From Fibrivirga algicola (lineage in GTDB: Bacteria > Bacteroidota > Bacteroidia > Cytophagales > Spirosomataceae): a stretch of 64,000 bases of DNA. The position numbers and the translations under genes were made by a program. The notes below the pieces were generated by a model. The model did not search any database and was not told the DNA's origin. It saw nothing but the letters and a program-made list of their open reading frames with translations. This document shows, in pieces, positions 1 to 9,214 of the stretch (positions within the stretch are counted from its first letter, which is position 1; the number at the start of each line of letters is the position of its first letter). The DNA lies in contig NZ_WAEL01000002.1 of assembly GCF_011742925.1 (NCBI RefSeq), positions 248,001 to 312,000 on the forward strand, given 5' to 3'.

Positions 1-126
1 GCCTACCGGCAGAGCGGACATCGGGAGATAGTAAAAAAAACTAGGCAGCGAAAATGGTATTCCGAAGAGCTATTTGCCCGATTTATAGTGCTAAAAACAG
101 AGGGTACGTCGTTAGATACGGTCTAA
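1..126 (+). CDS. Possible 3' end of an upstream gene (partial, unrecognised)
   Basis: The first frame is open from base 1 for 41 codons and ends with TAA at 124-126, while the other two forward frames close early. The tail is basic and hydrophilic (it contains RQRKWYSEELFARF and ends LKTEGTSLDTV). An open stretch of this length arises by chance about one time in seven, so the call is weak. I recognise no family. If real, it lies about 165 bp upstream of the PpiD-like gene on the same strand. Confidence 0.3.
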   Translation, partial: AYRQSGHREIVKKTRQRKWYSEELFARFIVLKTEGTSLDTV

Positions 127-290
127 CCAAAAACACATAGCATCTCTATTTCAGTGCGTTACTAGCTGCTCCATCAGTTTATTACGTACTTGGTTTAGCC
201 TACATTAAAGAAACCCCCTTTTTGGCTCGAATCTTGTAATCGAGCAGGAAAGATTGTTATTTTGCGGGCTAAATTCGTGTATAAACCGAG

Positions 291-2405
291 ATGTCATTAA
301 TTAACAAAATCCGTGAACGCTCCGGATTAGCAGTAGGCGTAATCGCCGTTAGCTTGATTCTGTTCATTGTGGGGAGCGATTTGCTCGGCGGCAAGAGTAC
401 GCTGTTTGGCAACAATAACCAGGAAATCGGCACCATTGATGGTCGAACCATCGATAACCAGGATTTTCAGGCAAAAGTAGAGCAGGTTCGTGCTCAGTAT
501 GAGCAGCAAACGGGCCGCGCTCCGGGCGAACAGGAAATGACTCAGATTCGGGAACAGGCCTGGAATCAACTCATTTTTGAAACCGCCTATCAGAAAGAAT
601 TTGATAAACTCGGTCTGACCGTGTCGCCCGAAGAACTCGTGGACATGGTACAGGGTAGCAACGTCAGCCCCGAAGTGCGGCAGGCGTTTACTAACCCGCA
701 GACGGGTGTTTTCGACAAAAATCAGGTTATTCAGTATCTGAAAGGCCTGCGGAACGTACCACCTGCTCAACAGGCACAGTGGGCCTCGTTTGAACAGCAA
801 ATCAGCACGAATCGCCTCCGCGAGAAGTTCGACAACCTGATGCGTCTATCGAACTACGCCACTACGGCTGAAGCCCAGAAGGAATACCAGGCTCAGAATA
901 CAAAGGCCGATGTGAAGTTCCTGTTCGTTCCCTATTACTCGGTCAACGATACCACCGTGAAGGTAACCGACTCGGAACTGAGCGATTACCTGAGCAAGCA
1001 TAAAGACGAATATCCTGGTGCCGACACCCGTTCAATCCAGTACGTATCATTCGCCGTGAACCCATCGAAAGAAGATAGCGCGTCATTGTACAACGAAATC
1101 AAAACGCTGGCTCGGGGTTTAGGTGGTGCTACCAACGACTCTACGTTTGCGCGCCAGAACAGCGACGTACCTGTGCCCCTTTATCTGACAGCCGGTGAAA
1201 TGCCCGAGCAGCTTCGTGCGGCCGTGCCTACGTTCTCGCCAGGTGGTGTATATGGTCCTTTCCGCGATGGCAACACGTACTTTATCTATAAGTATGGCGG
1301 TACCAAGCGTGATACCAGCTTCACCGTTCGGGCCAGCCATATTCTGATTCGCGCTACGGCTAAGACAGACTCAGCCAAAGCAGATGCCCGTCGTCGGGCC
1401 GAGAGCATCCTGAAACAGATTCAGGGTGGCGCCAGCTTTGAAGCACTGGCACAAAGCAACAGCGAAGACGGATCAGCCCAGCAGGGTGGTGATCTGGGTT
1501 ATTTCAAAAATGATGGTCGGATGGTAAAAGCATTCGAGTCAGCCATCTTCGGATTTGCCGGTTCAGGCCTGATCCCACGGGTGGTTGAAACCGATTTTGG
1601 TTACCACATCATCAAAATCACCGAGCCCAAAACGAACCTGCTGTATCGTGTAGCGGGTATTGGCAAAACGATTACGCCAAGCGAAGCCACTACGAACGAA
1701 GCTTACCAGAAGGCCAGCCAGTTTGCGGCTAACAGTAAGTCGAAAGAAGCATTTGATGAAAATGCTAAGAAAGACAAATCACTGGTGATTGCCAATGCCG
1801 AGCGTATTCCGGAAACAGCATCGAACATCAATGCGTTGACCGACGCCCGTGCTATTGTTCGGTGGGCGTTCGACGACAAGACGGATAAAAACAGCGTATC
1901 GGAGCCGTTCCAGGTGGGCGACCAGTACGTAGTGGCCGTTCTGACAGGTAGCACGGATAAAGACGAAGTGAAAGTTGATGACTATCGCACCGAACTAACC
2001 GCCAAAGTGCGCAACCAGAAGAAAGCCGAGCAGATCATGGCGAAACTGGGTACCCCAACCGGTACACTCGAAACTATTGCTCAGAAGTACGGTGCTGGTG
2101 CCATTGTTGAAACCGCCGACGACATCAATCTGGCAACGGGCTTTATGCGCAGCGCGGGCGTTGACCCAGTTGCGTTAGGTCGTGCTTTCGGTTTGAAAGC
2201 AGGTAGCCGGTCGAGGCCATTCGCTGGCGAAGGTGGTGTGCTGATCGTGGAGCCAACCCGCATCACGCCTGCACCGACCGTAGCCGACTACGCCATGTAC
2301 AAGACAACGATTCAGCAGAATCAGGGTCAGCGGACAACGGTTTACGTGAATGAAGCCATCAAAGAGGCCGCTAAAATCACCGACCGTCGCGCTAAGTTCT
2401 ATTAA
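291..2405 (+). CDS. ppiD: PpiD/SurA-like periplasmic peptidyl-prolyl isomerase (foldase)
   Basis: A 704-residue membrane-anchored chaperone. A short basic N-terminus is followed by one transmembrane helix (about residues 12-32), which places the rest in the periplasm. A SurA_N-like region follows, then a parvulin-type rotamase domain at about 345-450, recognisable from ASHILIRA, the GGDLGYF segment and FGYHIIKI. PpiD-type proteins help newly exported and outer-membrane proteins fold, which fits a genome with many TonB-dependent receptors. The C-terminus ends DRRAKFY. A strong terminator lies just downstream. The 3' end of the gene is repeated about 630 bp further on (see 2972-3058). The family call is secure; ppiD versus a surA-like name is a convention. 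Confidence 0.9.
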   Translation: MSLINKIRERSGLAVGVIAVSLILFIVGSDLLGGKSTLFGNNNQEIGTIDGRTIDNQDFQAKVEQVRAQYEQQTGRAPGEQEMTQIREQAWNQLIFETAYQKEFDKLGLTVSPEELVDMVQGSNVSPEVRQAFTNPQTGVFDKNQVIQYLKGLRNVPPAQQAQWASFEQQISTNRLREKFDNLMRLSNYATTAEAQKEYQAQNTKADVKFLFVPYYSVNDTTVKVTDSELSDYLSKHKDEYPGADTRSIQYVSFAVNPSKEDSASLYNEIKTLARGLGGATNDSTFARQNSDVPVPLYLTAGEMPEQLRAAVPTFSPGGVYGPFRDGNTYFIYKYGGTKRDTSFTVRASHILIRATAKTDSAKADARRRAESILKQIQGGASFEALAQSNSEDGSAQQGGDLGYFKNDGRMVKAFESAIFGFAGSGLIPRVVETDFGYHIIKITEPKTNLLYRVAGIGKTITPSEATTNEAYQKASQFAANSKSKEAFDENAKKDKSLVIANAERIPETASNINALTDARAIVRWAFDDKTDKNSVSEPFQVGDQYVVAVLTGSTDKDEVKVDDYRTELTAKVRNQKKAEQIMAKLGTPTGTLETIAQKYGAGAIVETADDINLATGFMRSAGVDPVALGRAFGLKAGSRSRPFAGEGGVLIVEPTRITPAPTVADYAMYKTTIQQNQGQRTTVYVNEAIKEAAKITDRRAKFY

Positions 2406-2427
2406 GCGTAATGGCTCTTATAGGCAT

Positions 2428-2462
2428 AAAAAAAGCTCTGCTGTATCAGCAGAGCTTTTTTT
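2428..2462 (+). terminator. Rho-independent terminator after ppiD
   Basis: A perfect 16-bp inverted repeat (arms 2428-2443 and 2447-2462, 3-nt loop) has a GC-rich core next to the loop and A/T runs at both ends. Its core GCTCTGCTG..CAGAGC reappears almost unchanged in the hairpin at 3038-3080. Confidence 0.9.
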
Positions 2463-2687
2463 ATACACCTTACATGATGCGTACAGCTCTGACATTGTTA
2501 ATCGGCAGGATCTACCTAACTGCAACTAGCGGACCGGCTAAAAATTTCGAAAGAATCTGTGTATTATACACTGTTGCTACACCTGCTATAGCCTGGCTGT
2601 GCTCCCTTAGTGATCATGGCCATCAACAGGCTGTTAAATAAGCCTATGGTGCACCTTATTAGTGATCAAGCCAAAACCCCGTTAATC

Positions 2688-2930
2688 ATGGACACCACAA
2701 GCAAAAAATTTTACGATTATCTAGCCGGTTTCATGTTCATCATTCTCATGATTGGCATGTTTGGGTACCAGTTGGTAACAGCCTAGTTCGTCGCACCATT
2801 ATTTTTGGTGCTGATATTTACTTCTTACAAGCGAATTTAATTACTCGAAAAAGAGAAAGCGAAGTCAGCACTTATTACGCTTGCAGCGTTAGTGGTTATT
2901 CTTGGCCTGTATATTTTCTACACATACTAG
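2688..2930 (+). pseudogene. Small membrane-protein frame broken by two in-frame stops
   Basis: Starting at ATG 2688, one frame reads as an 80-codon membrane protein with stops TAG at 2784 and TAA at 2838 and a final TAG at 2928. The three pieces are a 32-residue helix-containing N-terminus (YLAGFMFIILMIGMFGYQL), FVAPLFLVLIFTSYKRI, and a piece with a charged start (LLEKEKAKSA) and a last helix (LAALVVILGLYIFYTY). All three hydrophobic stretches lie in the same frame, so no indel is needed, only two nonsense changes. It sits between the two copies of the ppiD tail. I read it as a young pseudogene; a functional 32-residue membrane peptide from the first part cannot be excluded. The family is not recognised. 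Confidence 0.5.
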
Positions 2931-2971
2931 ACAGTGTAAACAGTGCTATGATGTATAGGTGACAGCCGCTT

Positions 2972-3058
2972 GCCACTATAGTAGTTTATGCCAGGGATGC
3001 GGCCAAAATCGCCGACCGTCGCGCTAAGTTCTTCTACAAACAAAACGGGCTCTGCTGA
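2972..3058 (+). pseudogene. Remnant copy of the ppiD 3' end
   Basis: This frame encodes a tail reading VVYARDAAKIADRRAKFFYK before a stop at 3056-3058. The real PpiD C-terminus has TVYVNEA, then AAKITDRRAKFY. At DNA level 2999-3032 matches 2367-2400 at 31 of 34 positions. No start or rotamase domain precedes it, so it is a fragment. The following hairpin also resembles the ppiD terminator, so the duplicated unit included the gene end plus terminator. Confidence 0.7.
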
Positions 3059-3080
3059 ATCAACAGAGCCCGTTTTGTTT
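3038..3080. terminator. Bidirectional terminator hairpin
   Basis: A perfect 17-bp stem (3038-3054 with 3064-3080, 9-nt loop) lies between the ppiD remnant and the 3' end of the minus-strand flavoprotein gene at 3137. The arms begin and end in A/T-rich runs, so it can work in both directions. The core GCTCTGCTGAATCAACAGAGC matches the ppiD terminator core at 19 of 21 positions. Confidence 0.8.
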
Positions 3081-3136
3081 GCGGTTATTCAACAGTGCAT
3101 TCTGCTACAGGGGTCACTAGGTAGACTCCGCGCCTT

Positions 3137-4798
3137 TTAGCTATCGGCCAGGTATTTATGGACGAAGCTTACGGCCATGGCACCTTCGCCAACGGCCGAG
3201 GCCACGCGGGCCATAGCACCAGACCGAACGTCGCCCGCTGCGAAGATACCAGGGCTGCATGTTTCCAGTAGATACGGTTCGCGCTTCTGCTTCCAGATGT
3301 CGCGGTAGCGAGGGTGGTTGATCAGGTCGCGGCCGGTCTGGATAAAGCCTTTCTCATCCCGAATGATGTCCATCTCAATCCAGTCGGTGAGGGGTTTGGC
3401 ACCGATGAAGATGAACACTGCCGCAGCGGGTTCCTCACGCTGCTCCTTCGTATTCATATCTTCGATCACCAGCGACTCCAGCTTTTCGTTTCCTTTGCCT
3501 TCGACAATTTCGGTGCAGGGCAGCAACGTGATATTGGCCGTGCGCTCAATCTGGTCGACGAGGTACTGCGACATGGTTTCAGCCAGGCTTTGGCGGTGAA
3601 TACAAATAAACACCTGCGAGGCCGTTCGCGATAGGTACATAGCCCCCTGCCCGGCTGAATTACCGCCGCCCACTATATACACCGGCTGCCCTTTGAAGGC
3701 ATAGGCTTCAGTGGTGGCAGCCCCGTAATACACACCCGCTCCGGTAAATTTCTCGAGGCTATCATTGGCTAGTTTCCGATACGAAACACCCGTACTAAGT
3801 AGAATGGCCCGTGTAATCAACTCACTCCCGTCGGCCATTTTGATGCGCTTGTATTGCCCTTCCGACTGAATTTCGTTGACCTCCTGCGGAGCTAGGAACT
3901 CGACGCCGAACCGCTTAGCCTGCGTAATGGCCCGCTGCGTTAGTTCCGAGCCGCTCAGGCCGTTCGGGAAGCCAAGGTAGTTTTCAATACGCGACGACGT
4001 ACCTGCCTGCCCACCGGGTGCCCGCTTGTCGATCAGAATGGTGCGTAACCCCTCAGAACCGCCGTATACAGCTGCCGCCAATCCTGCCGGTCCAGCACCT
4101 ATGATAGCTAAATCATATAAATCGCCTTCAGCTTTGGGGCTTAAGCCAAGCTTCTCACCCAATTCCTGAATCGAGGGCTGGCTGAGTATAGATCCATCTT
4201 CAAACACAACAACGGGCAACTCGGCGGTTGTCAAGTTGTGGAGTTCCAGGAGTTGCTTGCCTCGTTCGTCGGCCTCTACATTTAGCCACAGATATGGAAA
4301 CAGGTTGCCCGCCAGAAAATCCTTCAGTTCGTGCGACCGGGGCGAAAACTGATAACCGATCAGACGGAGCCCTACGTAATCAGGTACGTATTTGAATTTC
4401 CAGTCTGACAGCAACCCATCGAGAATAGGATACAGCTTTTCTTCGGGTGGGTCCCAGGGCTTAGCGATGTAGTAATCGAGTTGTACCTCGTTGATCGCCC
4501 GAACGGCCGCGTCGATATCGGAGTAGGCGGTGAGCAGTGCTTTTTTGGCTTCAGGAAAAATCTTCCGGGCCTCGCGTAGGAAATCGACACCCAACATATC
4601 GGGCATCTTCTGATCCGACAGCAGCAAAGCCACCGTTTCGCCGCGTTTTTTCAGTTCGGCCAGCGAGTCCAGCGCTTCATGCGCCGAGGCAGTCGTCAGA
4701 ATCCGGTACTCTTTCCGATAATGCGCGCGCAGGTCACGCCGTAGCGCTTCAAGTACCTGCTCATCATCGTCGATGGCAAGGAGTATGGGTAATTTCAT
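3137..4798 (-). CDS. Response regulator fused to a thioredoxin-reductase-like FAD oxidoreductase
   Basis: A 553-residue fusion. Residues 1-125 are a receiver domain with acidic pocket IDDDE (9-13), phospho-acceptor D62 in LLLSDQKMP, T90 and K113 in AKPW. Residues about 143-220 resemble a thioredoxin/glutaredoxin-fold linker. From about 226 comes a thioredoxin-reductase-like flavoprotein: FAD motif GAGPAG (234-239), NADPH motif GGGNSA (377-382) and the distal FAD motif FAAGD. The redox CxxC of true thioredoxin reductase is missing; GAATTEA (359-365) stands there. Such REC-TrxR fusions are known but poorly understood. I start at the ATG at 4798, since an earlier ATG (4834) would overlap the upstream gene. 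It lies 10 bp behind the flavin reductase gene, so the two are probably cotranscribed. Confidence 0.92.
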   Translation of the reverse strand: MKLPILLAIDDDEQVLEALRRDLRAHYRKEYRILTTASAHEALDSLAELKKRGETVALLLSDQKMPDMLGVDFLREARKIFPEAKKALLTAYSDIDAAVRAINEVQLDYYIAKPWDPPEEKLYPILDGLLSDWKFKYVPDYVGLRLIGYQFSPRSHELKDFLAGNLFPYLWLNVEADERGKQLLELHNLTTAELPVVVFEDGSILSQPSIQELGEKLGLSPKAEGDLYDLAIIGAGPAGLAAAVYGGSEGLRTILIDKRAPGGQAGTSSRIENYLGFPNGLSGSELTQRAITQAKRFGVEFLAPQEVNEIQSEGQYKRIKMADGSELITRAILLSTGVSYRKLANDSLEKFTGAGVYYGAATTEAYAFKGQPVYIVGGGNSAGQGAMYLSRTASQVFICIHRQSLAETMSQYLVDQIERTANITLLPCTEIVEGKGNEKLESLVIEDMNTKEQREEPAAAVFIFIGAKPLTDWIEMDIIRDEKGFIQTGRDLINHPRYRDIWKQKREPYLLETCSPGIFAAGDVRSGAMARVASAVGEGAMAVSFVHKYLADS

Positions 4799-4808
4799 AG
4801 GAGTTGAG

Positions 4809-5864
4809 TTAAACTTCCAGCCTGACTGTATCACTCGTTGGATAACCCGTACAGGTCAGTACCCACCCGTCGTTCAGGTCACGGTCTGTCAGTACGTCGT
4901 TGATTGTCATATAAACCTGACCTGCCGTACAACGAGCCAAACAGGTAGAACAGCGGCCACCGCGGCAGCTGTAGGGCAGTGCAATGCCGGCGGCCAGTGC
5001 AGCTTGCAACACTGAGTGACGCGCAGGTACGTGAAGGGCAACAGTCCGTTTCCGAAAGTGTAGACTGATCATCCTGTCAACAGCTGCTTCTGGCGGCAAC
5101 GTATGCAGTGCCGATTCGACAACAGTCGACTGAACCACAAAATTCTCGCGACGGATAAGATTTGCCTGTATACCATTGACGATCAGCGTGAATTGTACCA
5201 TTCGCATATAGTCGTCGGGGCCACAGATATAGTACTGCACCGCTTCCCGATCAGACGAACCAATCAACTCAGGTAATAAACGCTCGAGCAGTAAATTGTT
5301 CAGCCGCCCCTGACGGCCAACCTGCAACCCGATAGGCTGACTCAGCAGATGTATGAGCCGAAACCGATCTGGGTACGTTGCCTGCCACTCGGCCAGTTCG
5401 TCCCGAAAAATGATAGCGGCCTCAGTTGTGTTACTGTATAGCAGCGTAACCCGGCGATTTGGTTGATGCCGCAATGCATCTTTCAGTATGCTGAACAACG
5501 GGCTTATACCACTGCCCGCCCCCAACAGGACCAGATCGCCCGACTGGCTGGCATCGACCGTAAATCGACCCGCCGGATATAGACTCGTCAGGAGATCGCC
5601 AACTTGCAGGTGCTCGGTTAGGTAACGTGATATGTCGCCGTTTTGCACCCGTTTGATCGTCAATCGGAGCGGCTCGCCGGGGGCTGAGCTTAGCGAATAG
5701 GAACGGCGTACGACCTGCCCGTTGAAGGGTACCAGCAAGGTTAGAAACTGACCCGCCTTGTAATCAACTGGCTCTCCATCCGCCGTTTCCAGAAAATAGC
5801 TGGTTGCCTGGACGGTTTCGACCTTGATTTGGGAGATTCGCACTTGTATTACGTCGTCGCTCAT
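4809..5864 (-). CDS. Ferredoxin-type flavin reductase (PaaE/ferredoxin-NADP+ reductase family)
   Basis: A 351-residue electron-transfer protein in the order FAD-binding, NAD(P)-binding, plant-type ferredoxin. RRSYSLSSAP (53-62) is the FAD motif, GAGSGISPLFSI (115-126) and YICGPDDYM (212-220) belong to the nucleotide domain, and the 2Fe-2S ligands are C300, C305, C308 and C338. It should pass electrons from NAD(P)H via FAD to the cluster and on to a partner. The partner is probably the REC-flavoprotein encoded 10 bp downstream. There is no monooxygenase gene nearby, which argues against a role in phenylacetate oxidation. Confidence 0.9.
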   Translation of the reverse strand: MSDDVIQVRISQIKVETVQATSYFLETADGEPVDYKAGQFLTLLVPFNGQVVRRSYSLSSAPGEPLRLTIKRVQNGDISRYLTEHLQVGDLLTSLYPAGRFTVDASQSGDLVLLGAGSGISPLFSILKDALRHQPNRRVTLLYSNTTEAAIIFRDELAEWQATYPDRFRLIHLLSQPIGLQVGRQGRLNNLLLERLLPELIGSSDREAVQYYICGPDDYMRMVQFTLIVNGIQANLIRRENFVVQSTVVESALHTLPPEAAVDRMISLHFRKRTVALHVPARHSVLQAALAAGIALPYSCRGGRCSTCLARCTAGQVYMTINDVLTDRDLNDGWVLTCTGYPTSDTVRLEV

Positions 5865-6001
5865 TCGTTGGTAGCTAAAGTAGGCTTTACTATAACTTCG
5901 ACAGAGCTGGTTTGGCTATAGACAATCTATCTACCGCGTGAACGAGATGAGCCAGAGGTGCCATCTGGCGCAAGCAGCCCGCGCCTGTACCGGATTCTGA
6001 C

Positions 6002-6505
6002 TTAGAAGATACGGCTCCACGCAAACCGGATGATGAGCAGCAACGCAACGAAGCCAACCAGTATATAGCTAAATGGCACGTAGGTGAAGGCCACCAGCCG
6101 TAACCGGTCGACGAACCAGAGTACGCCGATCAACGCCGTAATCAGGGTCAGAAAGCTTGACAATCGGCCAAAACCGGGGATGTATTGGAATGGCAGTTTG
6201 CGCCGGATCAGCATCAGCGTAGCCACCATTGTCAGCACGGGAAGCACTTGCAACACCAGATTCATCGCCCAGATACTTTGGCGCTCAAACAGGAACAGGT
6301 ACAAAGCCAGCGTCACGGCAAACATGCCCGGAATACAGGCGGCATATACCAACCCGGCATACAGATAGCGCCACCGCCAGATCGCCTGTGGCGTGTCGCC
6401 TGCCCATACGTTGAGCACAAAAGCGAAGACGGGAGTAAGCAGCAGAAAAAGCGCAATAAGGCCCGGCTGCGCAGCCGCATAATCGAACAGATCACGAAAG
6501 GTCAT
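6002..6505 (-). CDS. Predicted multi-pass membrane protein, function unknown
   Basis: About 167 residues starting at MTFRDLFDYAAAQPG (ATG at 6505); a longer frame reaches 6571 but its first 22 residues look non-coding. Five hydrophobic segments are visible (LIALFLLLTPVFAFVL, LVYAACIPGMFAV, LVLQVLPVLTMVATLML, LITALIGVLWFV, YILVGFVALLLIIRF). It ends ARSRIF-like (FAWSRIF). I know no function. It is divergent from the OYE-family reductase at 6620 and 137 bp upstream of the flavin reductase on the same strand. Confidence 0.7.
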   Translation of the reverse strand: MTFRDLFDYAAAQPGLIALFLLLTPVFAFVLNVWAGDTPQAIWRWRYLYAGLVYAACIPGMFAVTLALYLFLFERQSIWAMNLVLQVLPVLTMVATLMLIRRKLPFQYIPGFGRLSSFLTLITALIGVLWFVDRLRLVAFTYVPFSYILVGFVALLLIIRFAWSRIF

Positions 6506-6619
6506 GAGGTACGGAGAGGCTACTGCTGAATTGATCCTAAGAACGCTAGTTAAGCATATATCGCTCAGCACCCAAACGATCAGCCATACTTTGCGTTAGT
6601 GGTAATAAACAGGATCGTT

Positions 6620-7696
6620 ATGTCATTGCTATTATCTCCATTAACGTTGCGCCATATTGAGTTTAAAAACCGCATCGTTGTCTCCCCTATGTGCCAGTAT
6701 TCGAGTATTGATGGGTTTTCTACCGACTGGCATTTGGTCCACCTGGGTAGCCGGGCAGTGGGCGGTGCAGGCCTGATCATCACTGAAGCGGCGGCTGTTT
6801 CGCCCGAGGGACGCATTACCCCGCACGACCTGGGTATCTGGACCGACGAGCATATTCCTGGTCTGAAACGGATCACCGAGTTTATCACGGCCAACGGCGC
6901 GATAGCGGGTATCCAGCTCGCCCACGCTGGTCGAAAAGCCAGCCATCAACGCCCCTGGGACGGCGGCAAAGCCATTGCCCCTTCCGAGCCATTAGGCTGG
7001 CAAACCGTTGCGCCGAGTTCGTTGCCATTTACTGCAGACGAGCCCGCTCCTACCGCGCTCAGCCAGGAGGGTATTCAGCAGGTACGCGCCGATTTTCGGG
7101 CGGCGGCGAAACGGTCGTTACTGGCTGGTTTTGTGGTGGCCGAAATTCACGCCGCGCATGGCTACCTACTCCATCAATTTCTATCGCCCCTGAGCAATCA
7201 GCGGACCGACGAGTATGGGGGCTCGTTTGACAACCGAGTGCGGCTACTACGCGAAATCGTTGATGATCTACGCGCCATCTGGCCTGCCGACTACCCCCTC
7301 TTTGTTCGCATATCGGCTACCGACTGGACAGAAGGTGGTTGGACGCCCGATGATTCGGTGGCACTAGCCGCTCTTTTATCGAAGCAGGGCGTTGATCTGA
7401 TCGACTGCTCGACGGGTGGCAACGTACCTAAGGCCCCTATTCCCAACGCGCCGGGGTATCAGGTTTCCTTCGCCGAACGCATCAAGCGCGAAACCACCAT
7501 GCCAACGGGAGCAGTGGGCCTCATTACTGACGCCGAACAGGCCGAAGCCATTCTGGCCAACGGGCAGGCTGATCTGATTTTGTTTGCCCGCGAACTATTG
7601 CGCGACCCCTATTTCCCTCTCCACGCCGCCACCCAGCTAGGTGACGAACTGCCCTGGCCGGTGCAGTACGAACGCGCCAAACCGAGGTCGCACTAA
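6620..7696 (+). CDS. namA: NADH:flavin oxidoreductase, YqjM/NamA-type Old Yellow Enzyme
   Basis: A 358-residue FMN TIM-barrel ene-reductase. VVSPMCQYSS near the N-terminus carries the cysteine that tunes FMN in the YqjM subclass, and AHAGRKA and EIHAAHGYLLHQFLSP (substrate-binding histidines) are typical. RTDEYGGS and the AVGLI phosphate-binding segment follow. Members reduce activated C=C bonds with NADPH and are often tied to electrophile stress. I start at 6620 (MSLLLSPLTL) rather than at the ATG 21 bp earlier because family members begin at this point. It stands alone. Confidence 0.9.
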   Translation: MSLLLSPLTLRHIEFKNRIVVSPMCQYSSIDGFSTDWHLVHLGSRAVGGAGLIITEAAAVSPEGRITPHDLGIWTDEHIPGLKRITEFITANGAIAGIQLAHAGRKASHQRPWDGGKAIAPSEPLGWQTVAPSSLPFTADEPAPTALSQEGIQQVRADFRAAAKRSLLAGFVVAEIHAAHGYLLHQFLSPLSNQRTDEYGGSFDNRVRLLREIVDDLRAIWPADYPLFVRISATDWTEGGWTPDDSVALAALLSKQGVDLIDCSTGGNVPKAPIPNAPGYQVSFAERIKRETTMPTGAVGLITDAEQAEAILANGQADLILFARELLRDPYFPLHAATQLGDELPWPVQYERAKPRSH

Positions 7697-7894
7697 GGGG
7701 TTTATCTGTTGCCCGATGTTGCTGTATATTGCTTTCTCTGTGTTACTAACGACGCATAGTGGAAGCGCCTACAGCGAGAAGACAGTAAAACCTACAGCAG
7801 TAATCAATGTTGGAAAATCAGGTGCGTTTGGTGTACGCCAGGCTAGAATACGCCGTATTTGCTGTATTTTGGGCGTATACTTCACCCATCGTTT

Positions 7895-9151
7895 ATGCAC
7901 TTCATTTACTGCTGCCTGTTTACCTGTTTCGTTACACTTCCCTCCTTTGCACAGACCGTTACGTTACTTCGCCCGGCACGGGTGTTTGACGGCGAAACCA
8001 TGCACGAGGGCTGGGCCGTGCGCGTCCGTGGCGACAAGATCGATGCTGTTGGCCCCACGGCCAGCCTCACGGGCGGAGCCAGCGTATCGGCAACTGTTAT
8101 CGACCTTCCCAATACAACATTACTACCGGGCCTGATCGAGGGACATTCGCATTTACTGCTTCACCCCTACAATGAAACGCCCTGGGACGATCAGGTACTG
8201 CGCGAAGCCCGGTCGTTGCGCGTAGCCCGGGCAACGGTGCATGCCGAAAAGACGCTTCGGGCGGGTTTTACCACTGTGCGTGACCTGGGCACCGAAGGCG
8301 CTGACTATGACGATGTCGGCTTAAAGCAAGCCATTAACCAGGGCATTATTCCGGGGCCACGGATGATTGTGGCCACGCGGGCACTGATTGCCACCGGCAG
8401 CTATGCACCCAAGGGATTCAGTCCGGACATTGCCGTGCCACAGGGCGCCGAAGAAGCCGACGGCCATGACCGGCTCATCCAGGCGGTTCGCCAGCAGATT
8501 GGCAAAGGAGCTGACGTAATAAAGGTGTACGCCGATTACCGCTGGGGCCTGATGGCCGATGCCCGCCCCACCTACACGATCGAGGAGTTGAAGCTGATCG
8601 TAGATGTTGCCAAAAGTAGCGGCCGCGGCGTGGTGGCTCATGCGGGTACCGCCGAAGGCATGCGCCGGGCTATTCTGGCGGGCTGCGAAACGCTTGAACA
8701 TGGCGATGCCGGCACTCCCGAAATTTTCGCCCTGATGAAACAACACGGCACCGCACTTTGCCCAACCATCGCCGCCGGTGACGCCGTTGCACAATACCGG
8801 GGCTGGAAACGCGGTGAACCGGAGCCCGAGCGTCTTAAACAGAAACGGGTTACGGTAAAACAAGCCTTACAGGCAGGCGTCACTATTTGTGCCGGTGGCG
8901 ACGTAGGAGTCTTCTCGCATGGCGATAATGCCCGCGAACTTGAACTGATGGTTGACTATGGGATGGCTCCCACTGAGGTGCTTCGATCAGCTACGTCTAT
9001 CAATGCCGATGTGTTTCACCTGGCCGACCGGGGCCGGATCAAGACTGGTTTGCTGGCTGACCTGGTCGCCGTAGAAGGCGACCCCACCAAGCAGATCAAT
9101 GCCATCCGTCAGGTACGTATGGTCATGAAAGGCGGGGCAGTGGTGAGGTAA
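7895..9151 (+). CDS. Secreted metal-dependent amidohydrolase (Xaa-Pro dipeptidase/imidazolonepropionase-like)
   Basis: A 418-residue protein when started at 7895, which leaves a clean signal peptide ([19 protein letters not shown], cut before Q). An earlier ATG at 7859 adds 12 residues with no sign of being translated. The metal-binding HxH lies in [12 protein letters not shown], followed by [20 protein letters not shown] and CAGGD, and by the C-terminal strand DLVAVEGDP typical of the amidohydrolase superfamily. It probably hydrolyses cyclic amide or peptide-like substrates in the periplasm; the substrate cannot be read from sequence. It converges with the kinase at 9215. Confidence 0.88.
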   Translation: MHFIYCCLFTCFVTLPSFAQTVTLLRPARVFDGETMHEGWAVRVRGDKIDAVGPTASLTGGASVSATVIDLPNTTLLPGLIEGHSHLLLHPYNETPWDDQVLREARSLRVARATVHAEKTLRAGFTTVRDLGTEGADYDDVGLKQAINQGIIPGPRMIVATRALIATGSYAPKGFSPDIAVPQGAEEADGHDRLIQAVRQQIGKGADVIKVYADYRWGLMADARPTYTIEELKLIVDVAKSSGRGVVAHAGTAEGMRRAILAGCETLEHGDAGTPEIFALMKQHGTALCPTIAAGDAVAQYRGWKRGEPEPERLKQKRVTVKQALQAGVTICAGGDVGVFSHGDNARELELMVDYGMAPTEVLRSATSINADVFHLADRGRIKTGLLADLVAVEGDPTKQINAIRQVRMVMKGGAVVR

Positions 9152-9160
9152 GAGTTTCAA

Positions 9161-9200
9161 GTGCTCTGCTGGCTTACCACTTGAGTAACCAGCGGAGCAC
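9161..9200. terminator. Probable bidirectional terminator between convergent genes
   Basis: GTGCTCTGCTGG (9161-9172) and CCAGCGGAGCAC (9189-9200) pair at 11 of 12 positions across a 16-nt loop. It lies between the amidohydrolase and histidine kinase 3' ends. There is no clear T-run. Confidence 0.5.
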
Positions 9201-9214
9201 CTGTAGCTTGACGC

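Noticed and set aside
2411-2641. 76-codon plus-strand frame directly after ppiD
   Set aside because: It begins inside the terminator region and runs through the hairpin; its composition does not look like protein.
6506-6571. Longer start for the membrane protein at 6002
   Set aside because: The extra 22 residues add nothing membrane-like and lie in the divergent promoter region of the OYE-family gene.
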